Shown piece by piece: positions 22,983-34,569 of a DNA stretch of 64,000 bases. Position 1 is the first letter of the stretch. Each line of letters starts with the position of its first letter. Made by a program: the position numbers and the translations under genes. Under the pieces are notes generated by a model. The model had not been told where the DNA came from. It did no database searches and worked only from the letters and a program-made list of their open reading frames with translations. This stretch comes from Mesodorylaimus sp. YZB2_4 (lineage: Eukaryota > Nematoda > Enoplea > Dorylaimida > Dorylaimidae): the NCBI GenBank assembly GCA_030248295.1, contig JASANH010001053.1, positions 272,042 to 336,041 on the forward strand, written 5' to 3'.

Positions 22983-24100
22983 ACTGCCGAAAAAGCCACT
23001 GGCGAAAAAAGGGAGACAGCTCGCGCCAAAATTTCTTGAAAAATTCAGAGGGAAAACCCGAAAGAAGCAGGGGCTTTATTACCTGGGAATTCAAGAATTG
23101 ATCTTACACACGCGTTGTGAACAGTAGCTCAAACTTGAGAGGAAATCGAACGACCAAACTTGCGATTAATGGCACCAATCATAGACTTTGCCCGTTTGCT
23201 GACTTCAAAAATATGATCAGAAAACTTCAGATCGTGATCAAAAAGAACTCCTACAGTAGGTATCTGGCAGAGTTCCAAACATGCAAAGATGCATTATTCA
23301 AAAAAGGAAGATCTTTGTAAAGTCGGGACTAGGACCATAACAAAAAATCAAAACTTGTGTTTTAGTCGGATTGAGATTCAGTCCGGCCGACGTAATCCAT
23401 TTTACAATAAAATCCAAGGCAGGTTGTGCCGATCGATCAACAGCGGCGGGTGATTTTGAAGGAGCCATTAAAAGAAGGTCGTCCGCATAAGCTTGCAACC
23501 GAAATTCAGGAAATCGACTTCCGAAATCACGTAACAATTCATCGAAGTACGCGATAAAGAGTGTTGGTCCGGGAATACTGCCCTGTGGGACGCCGCAAGG
23601 AATTGATACTGAGTTGGAAGCGCAACAATTGATCGAGACCGATTGTGTGCGACCATTCAAATATGATGCAATCCATCGAATAATCTTTGGTTGTAATAGA
23701 TGCTTTTCGGACAACGAATGTGGCACCTTATCAAAGGCTCTGTGGACGTCGAGAAAGATTCCAGCTACGTATCGAGATTTCTTTGAATTGATCAATGAGT
23801 GAATGAATTCCGTGGCACCAATCAAAGCACTGCTGGTGCCTGGTACCACGTCGTCGACAGAAACCGTGCTGATGGGCTGAGAATCTTATTTTCGATCTAA
23901 TCAAGGAATCGAATTGCTTTTCCAAAATTTTCGATAATAGCGATAGCAGCGGAATCGGTCGATAATTTCCACAATCGCTGCGATCTCCAGACTTCGGGAT
24001 AGCAATAACTTTTGCATTTTTCCACAATCAGGGAAATGTCGCCACGGCTATTGATCACATTGTTCCGAGTCATTCGTTTTCTCCTTGACATTTTAGACTT

Positions 24101-24470
24101 TTCCTTAATCTTTTATTGGTGTCTGCCCCAGAGCTCGCTGCGGCTGTTTCAAATCACAGTAATATTATGAACATGAATACGCATACTACCTCAACGAACA
24201 ACCTCGGAAAGCAATGTGAGGATTTCTTTTCGAAGAGTAACTTTTTACTCATGTTCTGTCTCTTACACTAGATTAGATGCGATGCATTCTGTCTGCAGCT
24301 GCCGCATCGTAGGGTCACCAGAGAAACACCAGTTTAGACTGTGCTGCTCCAAATCTAGTCTTTCTAACCACGTCTAAAGTACGGAAACTGAATACATTCA
24401 CTGTAAACTGTGCGTTAACCAGCAACGCACTCTCTCTTCATGTTTGTCTTCGCATGACACCAGCAGAAGG
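24101..24470. promoter_or_regulatory. 5' flank of AGMO-C
   Basis: No gene. CCAAATCTAGTC near 24351, GCGTTAACCAGCAACGCAC near 24411 and CTTCGCATGACACCAG at about 24449 match, in order and spacing, words before AGMO-A and AGMO-B. This suggests a shared promoter or 5'UTR duplicated with the genes. Confidence 0.45.
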
Positions 24471-27400
24471 ATGGTGCTGGCTGAACTAATCGGGCCTTAC
24501 GCTCGCCATATTCGGCAAATCTTCTATCTGGTGACACCATGGGAAGCAATGTACGAAAACTTAGAAGATGTGCCTCCTTTTGAGGAACAGGTGAATCTGA
24601 AAATGGCAGCTTGATGATAAAAATGGTTAAATTGCTTAATTTAGGTTGCACCGTGGCTGACACTTTTAATTTTACTCGAGTTATTCATTATTTGGAGAAA
24701 AGGAGCGACTCATGTTTTTCATAAAGACGATGCACTGGCTTCACTGGGCGCCATTTTTTTGCAAACAGTCGTGAATAAGTATGTGCAGCTTTTAGGGCTT
24801 CTAGGGGATATCTCGTTTCAGCTGATAAATTATAGGACTTTTTACTTTCATTTTATCACGTTCCTCAATTTTCTTAGCCGCAATAAAAAAATTCATTACA
24901 ATGCTTCGTAATAGAATAATAGTTTAGTGTAAGAGCCCATTTTTTCAGGCTTAAACCTGCTGACTGCGCAGGCTGCCCCTTGAGTCTCATGCAGTGGGGT
25001 CTCAGTGCAATAGGAAAATCTCACTATCAAATTCAAAACAACGGCTCCCTCTTTTAGAATTCTGTGCCACTCCTTGTCGATGGCTGCCTACGTGTGGGTT
25101 TATGAAAACTGGTCCATTTATCGGCTTCCGTTCAACTCGGTTTGGACATTTTTTATCTCAATAGTTGTCATTGACTTTGTCTATTACTGGTTTCACAGAG
25201 CTGCGCATGGTGATGGATTTCACTGTTTCACAACTCAGATGATAACACTTTGGTCTTTTAGAAGTAAACATAATTTGGGCATTCCATTCAGTCCATCACA
25301 GTATCGAGTATTACAATTACGCGACTGCTCTGAGGTGAGGACCTGCTGCAGGCGTGTGCACACATGCTCCATAAAAAGATGTATCATAAGCAAAAAAGTT
25401 GAAACAATAGCTGTTAAATGTAAAGGTCATAGTTGCAGACGAAGGCCACAAGACCAGCTTAGGTCAATTTTACTCAGCGATGTGCATCTTTTTATGGTAT
25501 CAGCAAAGCAGGAATGCGCACTCGTGTGTGAAGGGGCATATTCAGGGTTCATACAAGGCGCGGAAAATCATTGTCCCTGATTTTCCAAGCTTCCAGACAA
25601 ATATTCGACTTTACTGATTTTTTTACAGTTTCTCAACAGAACAACGAATTTCAATTGATTCACAGCGTCGTTACTGCTCCTTGGTTGAGCGACTTTGCAA
25701 AATCTGAGGGATCTGATAATATTCTTCCTCCCCAGAGCTTTAACCGCCCTCAGAAAAGGCGGCTGATTCAACACTTGATATCTTAAAATGCCAACTGTCA
25801 CAGTTTTCCCTTATTTTCCAAGGGTTTCCACACATTTATCGGATTTCCTGACTTTTCCAGATTTCCCTGGTTTTAGAATTGTATGTACATTTTACACACA
25901 ATGATTTTACTAACCGCGAATCAAAGACTTGGTGTAACTCCGCACCTCGTGTGAGAAGCAGACGCCTAAGCCCATCAAAGCGCAAGCTGGGCACACAAAA
26001 AATATATTTGTCACCGCCTTATGGCCGGTCGCTGACACGAACTCCCGATCTATTAGCTAACGAAAAAAATCGTCATCTTTTCAGGCAAAATGCTATTCAG
26101 CTCTTTGTCTCCAACTTGTACTACGCGCCCTTGGGCTTGTTCATTCCCCCTGGAACCTTCCTGATGCACGAGCTGATGAATCGTTCATACCAATTCTATT
26201 TGCATTCTGAGCTCATCGGTAAGCTGGGTCCGATGGAGTGGATCATGGTCACCCCGTCTCATCATCGAGTCCATCATGGACGCAATCGATATTGCATCGA
26301 CAAAAATTATGGTGGTTTTTTCATCATTTGGGACCGCATTTTCGGCACATTCGAAGGTGAACGAGACTCGGAACCAGTGCTCTATGGACTAACGCACAAC
26401 ATCAATTCATTCGATACAATAAGGGTCCAGGTGAGTCCCTTATCCACTAGGTGCCCTGATTTTCAGTTTTGTTTTTCTGCTTCCAGTTCTTCCATCTTAA
26501 GCACGTTTTATTCGAAAAATTGCCCTCAGTTAAAGGGGTAAAAAACAAATTAAAGGCGCTGTTTTATGGGCCTGGTTGGACGCCTGGAAAGCCACGATTG
26601 GGTAATTTGGAGGACATTCCTGAGGTATTACTTTCTCCCTTTCGCGCTGCAAAAAAGCTTTGCTTAAAATATTTTTAATTAAGGCAGTACCAATTAAACG
26701 ATACCGTTCTGGTGTGGCATTTTGGGTGTCCGCATACTCGTTCATTCACTTTCTCATCTACCTGCATGCATCCGATACATTCGTCAAGATGGTAAAGGTA
26801 GGTGAAAGTCACAGTTTTAGTCCAGTGTCTCCTTTTCTGGTGATGAGTATGGGCGATCAAAATTTCAAGAAAAGATCGATGAAATTCTCAAAGTTCGACT
26901 GAAAACCTTTGTTTTCTTCCCTTTTGTTCCCTCTCCTACTTCTTCCTTGACTTTTTCGTTATCGCAGTTTAGTAACCAAGTTAAGTAACCTAATTTCAAC
27001 ATTTTCGCCAAAGTGAGAATATTGCGCCAAAAACAGTGCAGTAGTTATCCCAAGCGTTTTCGTGACTTCAGAATCAAATGACGTAGTGTTTTGAATGAAG
27101 CAGCCAAAAAATGGCATATTATATCTTGGAATATGTGAAAAATTATTTCAGTTGGTTGCATTCAAAGTGAAGTGAAACTTTGTTGCAGAAACTTCTTGTC
27201 TTGGGCCTCAGGCAGCAGCAGCATTTAAGGAATTCCATAGAAACTATAGCATGGAACAAATATTTCAGGTGGCACCATTGACAGTCCGCTTCGAGTTTTC
27301 CCTGTGGATAATCGTTGCGGTGTGCGTCCTGGGAGGATTTATCGACAACAAGTAAGCATACATTCGATGGTCTCGCCTCCTATTTACTAATCACTGTTTC

Positions 27401-27598
27401 TGCAGGGGCTGGGCCCCCTACGCCGAGGTTATTCGATGTCTTATTTTTTGCATTCGATTTTATCCAATCGTTTGGCCAGACGGATTTATTTGTGCCATTT
27501 TCCAATTCATCACTGCACTGTCGCTCCTTTTCTGGATCAGCATAATGCTGGTTTCAAATGGAAGAGCGATCGTGGATAGACTCAAGAAGAACATGTAA
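24471..27598 (+). CDS. Alkylglycerol monooxygenase, tandem copy 3 (AGMO-C)
   Basis: Nine exons: 24471-24590, 24645-24778, 25058-25209, 25262-25334, 26085-26430, 26487-26624, 26684-26797, 27269-27351, 27406-27598, giving 450 residues. The three histidine boxes and HRAAHE are intact. The second box reads HSVHHSIEYYNY. Intron 6 ends in TTAATTAAG, an AAG rather than CAG/TAG acceptor; the exon length (114) and the protein match to the sister genes leave no better site. Intron 5 is 56 nt and differs from that of AGMO-A at only three positions, showing recent common origin. The C-terminus is RLKKNM, against RLKKKM in A and RLKKKI in B. Confidence 0.94.
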
Positions 27599-29644
27599 TA
27601 ACATTTTAACTGAGGCATACAGACCAAAATATTTGGCTTTGACGGCACTATGACGGCGAACGACAACGATAAACAAGGGTCTATTGAGTTCAGGCTCCAT
27701 AGTAAATGGCTAGAATGTACATGGACGTGTGGTCTTTGTGCATTACAAAACTATTTCAATATTAAACAATATTTCAACAATAAACAATATTTCAAACAAA
27801 ACAATATATTAACACTGATTGTCCTTATAATGTTACTTCCTCTGCCAGCGCTCTTACATGGGGCTTCCGCGGCCTCGCATGCATGAAGTCTTTACTATTT
27901 GCTGAATATTGCATGTGCTATACATACTGTTGTGATAAAGTTCGAATTGGCCCCACCTTGTGTGAGTGTGCAGTGTCTTGCGTCTTATGTTTAGCGGGTT
28001 TTTAAAGTTGTGACGCTTGGCACTAACGAGCAGGAACTTGAACTACTTGCCTTGTTCTATCCGTTTCTTTTTGCATGTCTTATTACTTTCCATCTAATCC
28101 TAGGCTCAGGCTTTGGCTTAGGCTTACGACTAGTCTGGCGCTTCCTTGTTTGCCGATTCGTCTGATAAAAAATGTGTGTTTCCGTTAGCCGTGTCTTCTA
28201 AAGCGTGCGGGGATAGGAAGCACATCCTTCTCGTTAGTGCCGCGTGTCCTTGACGTGCAGTTGTGAGTGTGGGTGGGCTGACAGCTGTGTTCTTTTCGGG
28301 TTTTGCTGGCTCTGGGAACGGTCGGCAGCGGAAGTGATTGCAAGAATAGAAAATGGTCTGCAAGCGTAGTATCCATTACGGTACGTATATAACAAGCGCC
28401 TAACTCGAGTCCTCATACTCGGGTTAGTGGAATATGAAGCCTTTACCTAGTCGTAACTAACGCGTATTCATTACATTGTGGAGTTGATAGGGTCAATCGT
28501 TCTTTGGCTGGTTTGGTGTTCGATCGAAAATAACTTGAGTACGCTGCTCTGAATACATTCTTAAGAATGTATTCAGAGCAGTGTACTCAAATTCGTGATC
28601 AAGAGTGATCAAATTAGTAGGTACTATTTTACTACAATATGAATATCTGATCACGTATATAATCGCTGCAATCGACTACAGTTTATCGCAGAGAAAAAAT
28701 CGCACTCACGATTAGCCCTAAAAAGTCTTGATGATACTGGTGGTTACGTAGTTACACCAAACAAGCGTGTCTGCCTGATCGCAGTCGAACCTGATTTCTG
28801 TGTTCCCGCAATTTTTCCCGTGACTCCTATCTACTTTTAGAAATGAATAAAAAATCATGAAAACTATAACTTTTTGTCGTAATTCTGAAAAAATAGTTTC
28901 TTGCTTCTGCCTTTTTACCTTGAACCTAAAACTAGGCATTGAATTATTTACAGGGAAGTATAAATGTCCACCAAATATGTGTCTACAAGAATAGTGCCCT
29001 ACTAGCATTGGTGTTGAGCATAACATCATCATCGACGAAGTCTGTTTTAATGTGAGAAGTCGTGCATACAAAATTCATTCGCGTTGAAAAGGCTTGAAAA
29101 TTGAATTAAAAATACCTTTCCAGGGATTTTTCTTTCGCCATTATTACTGTTAACCGTTGCGGCTTACACTATGTATTCCGTTATCCTGTGCATCCCAGTC
29201 AGAAGTGCGCCAAATTTATCCCCGAATCGGATCAGATCCTCCGATCTAAACTACCTGTCTGCGCAGATAGGCACTCTTCCTGACGTCTCCTTGATCACCC
29301 CACATTCCAACAGAAACAGATATCTAGCCAACTTCGAATTTCTTCTTGTCCTAAAGGTGCAAAAATCTAGCGCACATGATCCACCAAATTACACAAGCAT
29401 CAAGCGGACCAAATGCACTACTGTACAGTATACACATGCCCAACACATTGCATGCAGATTTCATATTTACACCTTCTTCCTGCGCACTTTAGATGCCAGA
29501 TATATGATAAAACGGCAAGTCAGCTTTGGCTTACTCATCATTCGCAAACATATTGTATGCACAACAAGAAACAAAAAGCAAAGCGATGCGAAATGTCTAA
29601 ACTAAACTACCATAACAGGCTATGTTACATAGTGCAGTGCAGAG
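27599..29644. other. No gene; contains a large palindrome
   Basis: Intergenic. The shared CAGACCAAAATATTTGGCT word follows the AGMO-C stop. A direct A/T-rich repeat (AACAATATTTCAA units) lies at about 27760-27810. The frame at 29171-29605 has no family signal. The palindrome at 28535-28590 is listed separately. Confidence 0.45.
28535..28590. repeat. 56-base near-perfect palindrome
   Basis: Two 28-base arms meet without a loop at TT|AA (28562/28563). All pairs are complementary except one G·T position (28543/28582). It would form a long hairpin in single-stranded DNA or RNA. It lies in a block that also occurs, without the palindrome, after AGMO-B. Confidence 0.85.
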
Positions 29645-32600
29645 TTACTCGCCGTCTGGGTAGATCGGAAAGGACTGAGGTTCACGCTTGCATGTGTCCA
29701 CGTCTTCCCACTCAGAGCAGTGCTGACACACGACATCGCAGCAGTAGATGAAACGGCACTGAAAAAATAGGAAGTCAGCAAAGGATGATAGGATTGCAAA
29801 ATGGAAGAGTGCGAGGATATGACTGCTGATTTCGGCATATCAAAGATTAATCTTGCTGTGGTTCTTCTGATTAAAAGGGTATTAGTAGCTTTCCTGTGTA
29901 GTATAGCTAGTCCGTTCACCAGACCATTGGAGATTGAAGAATTCGAATTTCTTGCCGCGAACCGCTTATAACAGTTTTATAAGGATGAAAATTCCCACTG
30001 TGGGCCTGTGTAGGTCAGGCATTTCGAAGCTCTGCATAAAAAGATAAAAACTCAGCCGATTTAAAAAAAAAAGAATGAAAATCGTTAATCATGAACCAGG
30101 AAAAAATTGAGCGCACTAGCTTAGAAATAAGGGAGTTTTCGTGTGTAAAACTGCCATAGGGAACGGTTTTTTTCGTGACAGGCCTCGCAAGACGTCATAC
30201 TAGGCGCGCACACGCTGACTTGGCGACGCTGACCAATTTTGCATTGTCAGATACCTGTGGAATGGTCTACACTGGAGCTGTAATTTTTCAAACCCGTGAC
30301 ACAAGGCGATGGCGAACTCGATGGCTGTAGGTTGAGGAATGGTCTAAGCTCTTGTTATCGTCATCACACTCTTATCACTGACCAAAAAATTAAATTCGAC
30401 TGCCTGACTTACGTTGCATTTGTAAATCCTCAGCTGACGTGTGGTGTCGAATCCACGCCCACAGCAAAGGCTATCGCATCCATCAGGCCCTGTCGAAGTC
30501 CGATTGCACCTACGTCCAGCCGTGCCTGGAAACCCAGTCCTTGGATCGCGGTTGCAATAATCGGGTGATGGCTCGAAGTAGACCAAATCCAGCGCATTGA
30601 TCCTGGGAGACTGGAACTTGGCGTTATCCGCGCCCACTCTGCTGGCTAGCGGTTGATCGTATCGACGAACGCTGTGATCGAAGCTGGACGAGGATGGTGT
30701 CAGGATGGAACCTCGGGAGCCCACGGTCACTTGCATCGATTGGTCATAACGACGACGTAGCAATTCACCAACGGCGTCAAATTTGGGCAGGGACCACCAA
30801 CATGTACGCGTGGCGCATGATCCGCTGACGCCGTGGCATTTGCATCGTTTCTCGGGGCTACGACGAATTACCTAGAACGTGCATCAAATGTTGAGAAGGC
30901 CTCCAATGTCGAAGAGTCAATACTGTGCAGGGGGGGGGGGGTCTGATGGCAGTACAACTGCCAAAAGAGCTGAGAAGTGGTGCCTTTTTATGCCATATAA
31001 CATCACGGTACCTATCATCTGCTAGGTCATAGCATACAAAGTATCTAATCTGTTCCAGCTCGCATACACCCACCATTTACTCGGTCCCATCCCGGCTTAC
31101 AAAATTCGCTCACCTTTCTTCCAGCTCTGTTGTTATGCAGATTCATCAAGGCACGTCCGTCACGTGACATACGATCTTTAGCATCGATAAATTTCCTCGC
31201 GAAGCTGGTGGCGTAAGGAATATTGTCCGAGCATCCACCCCACAGGAAATCGCCTTGTTCATCTTTGCCGCGTCCTTTCATCCATCGCCGATCGCACTGG
31301 CAATCTCCCAGCTCGCCCCGATTACAGGCCTTGGCAATGGAATAGACCACACCCGCACTGGTAATTGCGTAAACGAAAGCAGATTCGGCACTGCCAGCTA
31401 AAAAAGAGCGGTCTGCATTGTCACGGGCAATAGATCTTGGAGTGCCTGCATTGCACATCACTGATTTTAGCAAGAGACATGTCGCGTCCCTGAGTTCGAT
31501 CCCCATCGACTAAAACCACCCCCAAGGTCTGTTTGACACTTTGACGCGATGAGGTACAGCTTTCGATAACAATGCAAATTTGGTGCATCGTGAAAATGTC
31601 AAAACCCAGGGATTACTTTCAATGGGTCTGAGTCGTCCATTTCGAAATTCTTTGAGCGGGAACTATTTCAAGGGAAACTAAAATGTGCAACACATTTTGG
31701 TATCGAAGAATAGTATTCTGTCCCAATTTAAAAGTCGTACCAGGGTGTGCATGGGTTGAGCCACAGAATACAGTGCTGTCCCACACTCTCCCTGAGAAAC
31801 TACTTGAGGGGATTACACTCTACAGTAAGTCCCAGAAAGCGCGCTGCCGCCTTTGCTCGAACCTGGGGAGACAATACTTCAATTAGATCCAGGCGGGGAT
31901 GTACATATTGAATTTGAGGGAGAAACTAAAAAATTCAGAGTAGACACCATTACAGTACAGTTTTGACCAGTTTTCGAGCAATTTTAGAATCCGCAGAAAC
32001 TCCCGTACAGTGATTCATTAGTGTAGAAGCATTCTTTCTTTTCGAGAAAGAGGTTTAAGACGCATGACAACTTTCTCATGTGGTAGATAACAGATGACTT
32101 CCTATTAGCATAAGAATAGCGAGGTTTTTAACCATGTCTTTCGACTCCTGGAAATCAATTCACTGATCCCTCCAGACCCAGAATCTTATAATCGATTTCA
32201 GTCAGACTCGCGAAAAGAAAGCATGGCATTGAACAGCCGAGTCAGTCCTTATTAGCAAGTTTTAACTTAGGCCCCAGAGACTTCCTACTCGAAATAGGGT
32301 CCATACGAGAAGAGAGACTTCCGAGGAAAAAACTCACAAGAAAGAGTATTTCTGGCAGTGAGAGGTTTTTGTGTGTGACCCTGCGGTTATACACTAGCTT
32401 TCCAATTCCCTGTGTCGCCACCATTTCAATAGTCACACGGACACACATGCACTTACGTTTCAAAACTATCCTTCCAACTCCGTTCGGCTCATTGGTCGAG
32501 CAGTTCCATCGATAATTAGCGAATTGACGCTGGCATTCGGAGACTCCTAATCGTACACCTTCGCGGACGGCATTCATAGCTTCTGGATTCGTGCGACAAA

Positions 32601-33259
32601 GCCGACGCTGGTATCTGGATAGACCGGGTATCAAGTCGCACATGGCAGGACTCGACGACGTGCCCAAAGCTAAGACCCGCATTTGTGGAAGAAACCTGAA
32701 GCGAACATTGATCGAGGACGTGGGAGTAACAGTGATGCCGCTGTAATTTCCATTTTGTTGGTTGTCTATTGTTGATCAGCAGATTAGAGGTCCAAGATAC
32801 CAGGCAGTCCCCTCTAAGGACAAGTCTTTTTTTAAAAATCAAAACATAACAGCGCAGTCGCTGTTATGTTTGTCATAGCATTGTTAGCAATGCCCCAGCG
32901 GACATTGCTAACAATGCAGCTGCTGTATAACAGATTCTTCTGTCTTAGCTCACAAGGCTCATAGTCAGTCAGGGGCTGCGGTGACTTATCATATGGATTA
33001 GCCGCAAACTGTTATTTCCAACATAACACCTCCAAGCTCTTATCAGTTCATTGATAAGGAAAATATACTCAGGTTGGAACTGATAAGACGCTAATCACTC
33101 GGCTATCAAGAGCATCCATGACCTTTTCAACCCATGAACTAGTCTATCAGCCCTGCTATGCGGGTTTTTCACTTACCACCACGTAGACATTGTACTCGGG
33201 ATCAGTATCCAGAATAGGACGAATAGTGCACACACTCGTCCTCGAACAGTCCACATCAT
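29645..33259 (-). CDS. Secreted Wnt ligand, Wnt2-like
   Basis: Five exons on the minus strand: 33259-33177, 32695-32457, 31397-31114, 30871-30413, 29758-29645; phases join to 392 residues. The N-terminus has a hydrophobic signal segment (about residues 9-25). Wnt landmarks follow: [65 protein letters not shown], the lipid-modified serine motif [40 protein letters not shown] and the cysteine-rich end [14 protein letters not shown]...DTCK. The stretches [24 protein letters not shown] and [11 protein letters not shown] favour Wnt2 over the other subfamilies, by memory of those sequences. It should signal through Frizzled receptors. Intron 1 carries hairpins and GATA sites; the last intron carries a TIR element. 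Confidence 0.92.
29921..30268. mobile_element. TIR element in the last Wnt intron
   Basis: The ends AGACCATT (left) and AATGGTCT (right) are inverted. The inner part (TTCGAATTTCTTGCC, CGCTTATAACAGTTTTATAAGGATGAAAATTCCCA) resembles the left arm of the element in AGMO-B intron 4, so both belong to one family. It has no coding capacity. Confidence 0.6.
32842..32917. repeat. Two adjacent perfect hairpins in Wnt intron 1
   Basis: The first stem is 13 bp with a 4-base loop (32842-32854 with 32859-32871; AAACATAACAGCG arm). The second is 15 bp with a 10-base loop (32878-32892 with 32903-32917; GCATTGTTAGCAATG arm). They are six bases apart. About 120-170 bases downstream are three GATA sites, two of them in an inverted arrangement (CTTATCAG...TGATAAG, 33039-33058). 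Confidence 0.8.
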
Positions 33260-34569
33260 TTTTCTCCCTGATCGATTGATTGATTCCAATCGATTTCCAG
33301 CCCGATCTGCTGGAACCCGTGAAGAATAGAAGGCTCTGTAAGTACAGCCTGCCGCCCTTTTCACGCCTCCGCCACGTCTCGATCTTGCGATGAGGTTAGA
33401 ACAGAAAAAACGAGCCGCCTGCGTAAACAAAGGAGGATTGAAAAGAATTGACGCCTAATTACGAGGAAACCGGGCGCAAAGAGGCCTTCAAAATGTTGAC
33501 CCAAGGCAGAGCGAGGGGTGCTGCCGAGATGATCAACAGGTAAACATGTAAACGAGGGGCGATGAAGCCAGGATAGAAAGAATAATTTTTTGATTTCCAG
33601 AGGAAAGGATTGGAGTTTGTGGAAATTATAATCACGCTGTCAGTGTGAGGCATGTGTCGTGCAGGGGAGTGGAGGGAACTGTACCGTAGAACGACAGAAA
33701 TCTGGGAAAGTCAGGTCTTGCGACAGATGACCTGAAAGATCAGAGAAAGATAGAGGACAGGAAATGAGCTGGGCGCGCTTCGAAACCATCGAAGTGGTTG
33801 TCAGGGCTACTGTCAGAGATAGGCCAAGCAAGAGATGCCATGTACCAGGCGGAGCGAGCCCGACTGTGAGACCCGCCCATACACTATTGACGAGGTGGCG
33901 TGATAGAAAAACCATCAACAAACAGCAACCATAATTGAACGTGATCTAGACGTTTTTCGGACAAAAATCAGCTGAAAAACTTGTTGACACATTTTTGATT
34001 TTTTTACGAAAAAACTTTTCTGACAAAAATCGCTTTGAAAAATGTTACAAAACCTTTTTTCCCCCAAAAAGGAGTTCTAGAATTATCCCGACTCTACTCC
34101 ACCTTACTATCACCGCTGCATTCCGAGAACCGACATAAAAAATGGGTGTCCTAACCGAGTCGAGCAGATCAAAGAAAGGCCGCCTTTTGACCAATCATGA
34201 CTCCCCTAGACTAACTACGTTTGCTTACCAGTCTTACGTTGGCTCGAGTTTTTAGTGGCCTAGATCATAGATGAGGAGGCGAAGCCATTCTGCGCACAGG
34301 AAACAATAGGCTCTGGACACGAAAGCAATAAAGGTGACATAAAACTCGACCAGCGACCGGGGCTCGTAATTGGCAGAATCGGAGGACGCTACTTGGTCGA
34401 ACGGCGGGGACTGTGGGCAAAAAACCAGCATTCAGATACAAATCAAAGACATGCAGTATTGGGTGCGCAATAAATCCTGAGACAAACGATTCTTTTAATA
34501 TTTTCATGGAAATCCAATGAAATTGAGAAAACTTTTTCCGTGGTTTATCGATATCTCGGCAAATCCAAA
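33260..34569. other. No gene seen upstream of Wnt
   Basis: This is the presumed Wnt promoter region (minus strand). Minus frames at 33459-33653, 33640-33921 and 34265-34507 have no recognisable domain, and I could not join them by splice phase. Confidence 0.4.

Larger units (their letters stand above)
20160..23091 (-). mobile_element. L1/Tx1-like non-LTR retrotransposon nested in LINE-2
   Basis: A second LINE of different style is inserted in LINE-2. The flanks carry a perfect 14-base target duplication, CAAGAATTGATCTT, at 20146-20159 and 23092-23105. Minus-strand reverse transcriptase blocks are visible at 23094-22330 (FPSEFFKKFWREL, RRPIALLSCDYKIFSKALA, MSYLKGRFICEHI, VLRDFKKASDLIEWDFL). 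They continue as RGCRQG near 22280 and, after an insertion, as the FADD active site and downstream domain (22087-21407). A C-terminal His/Cys region (CHWRENAIDTIEHYF) lies at about 20620. The 3' end is a (TA)n tail at about 20160-20190. It is 5'-truncated and has stops. Confidence 0.88.
19715..24100 (-). mobile_element. Decayed non-LTR retrotransposon (LINE-2), split by a later LINE
   Basis: Minus-strand reverse transcriptase pieces are recognisable from 24091 down to about 23106: WKNAKVIAIPKSGDRSDCGN, NYRPIPLLSLLSKILEK, FLDVHRAFDKVPH, GVPQGSIPGPTLF and the YADDLLL active site, then PTVGVLFDHDLKFSDHI. The frame then jumps to 20159-19715, where the C-terminal region continues (RSILAYGCVSWD..., MNAWNSLPYEVASITDRN, MFKKAL). 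Reading across the later insertion restores ...NACVRSILAYG. The style is jockey/CR1-like. Several frameshifts and stops make it a pseudogene. Confidence 0.85.

Noticed and set aside
29171-29605. 144-codon plus-strand frame downstream of Wnt
   Set aside because: No recognisable motif and no conserved start context; ends just short of the last Wnt exon on the other strand.
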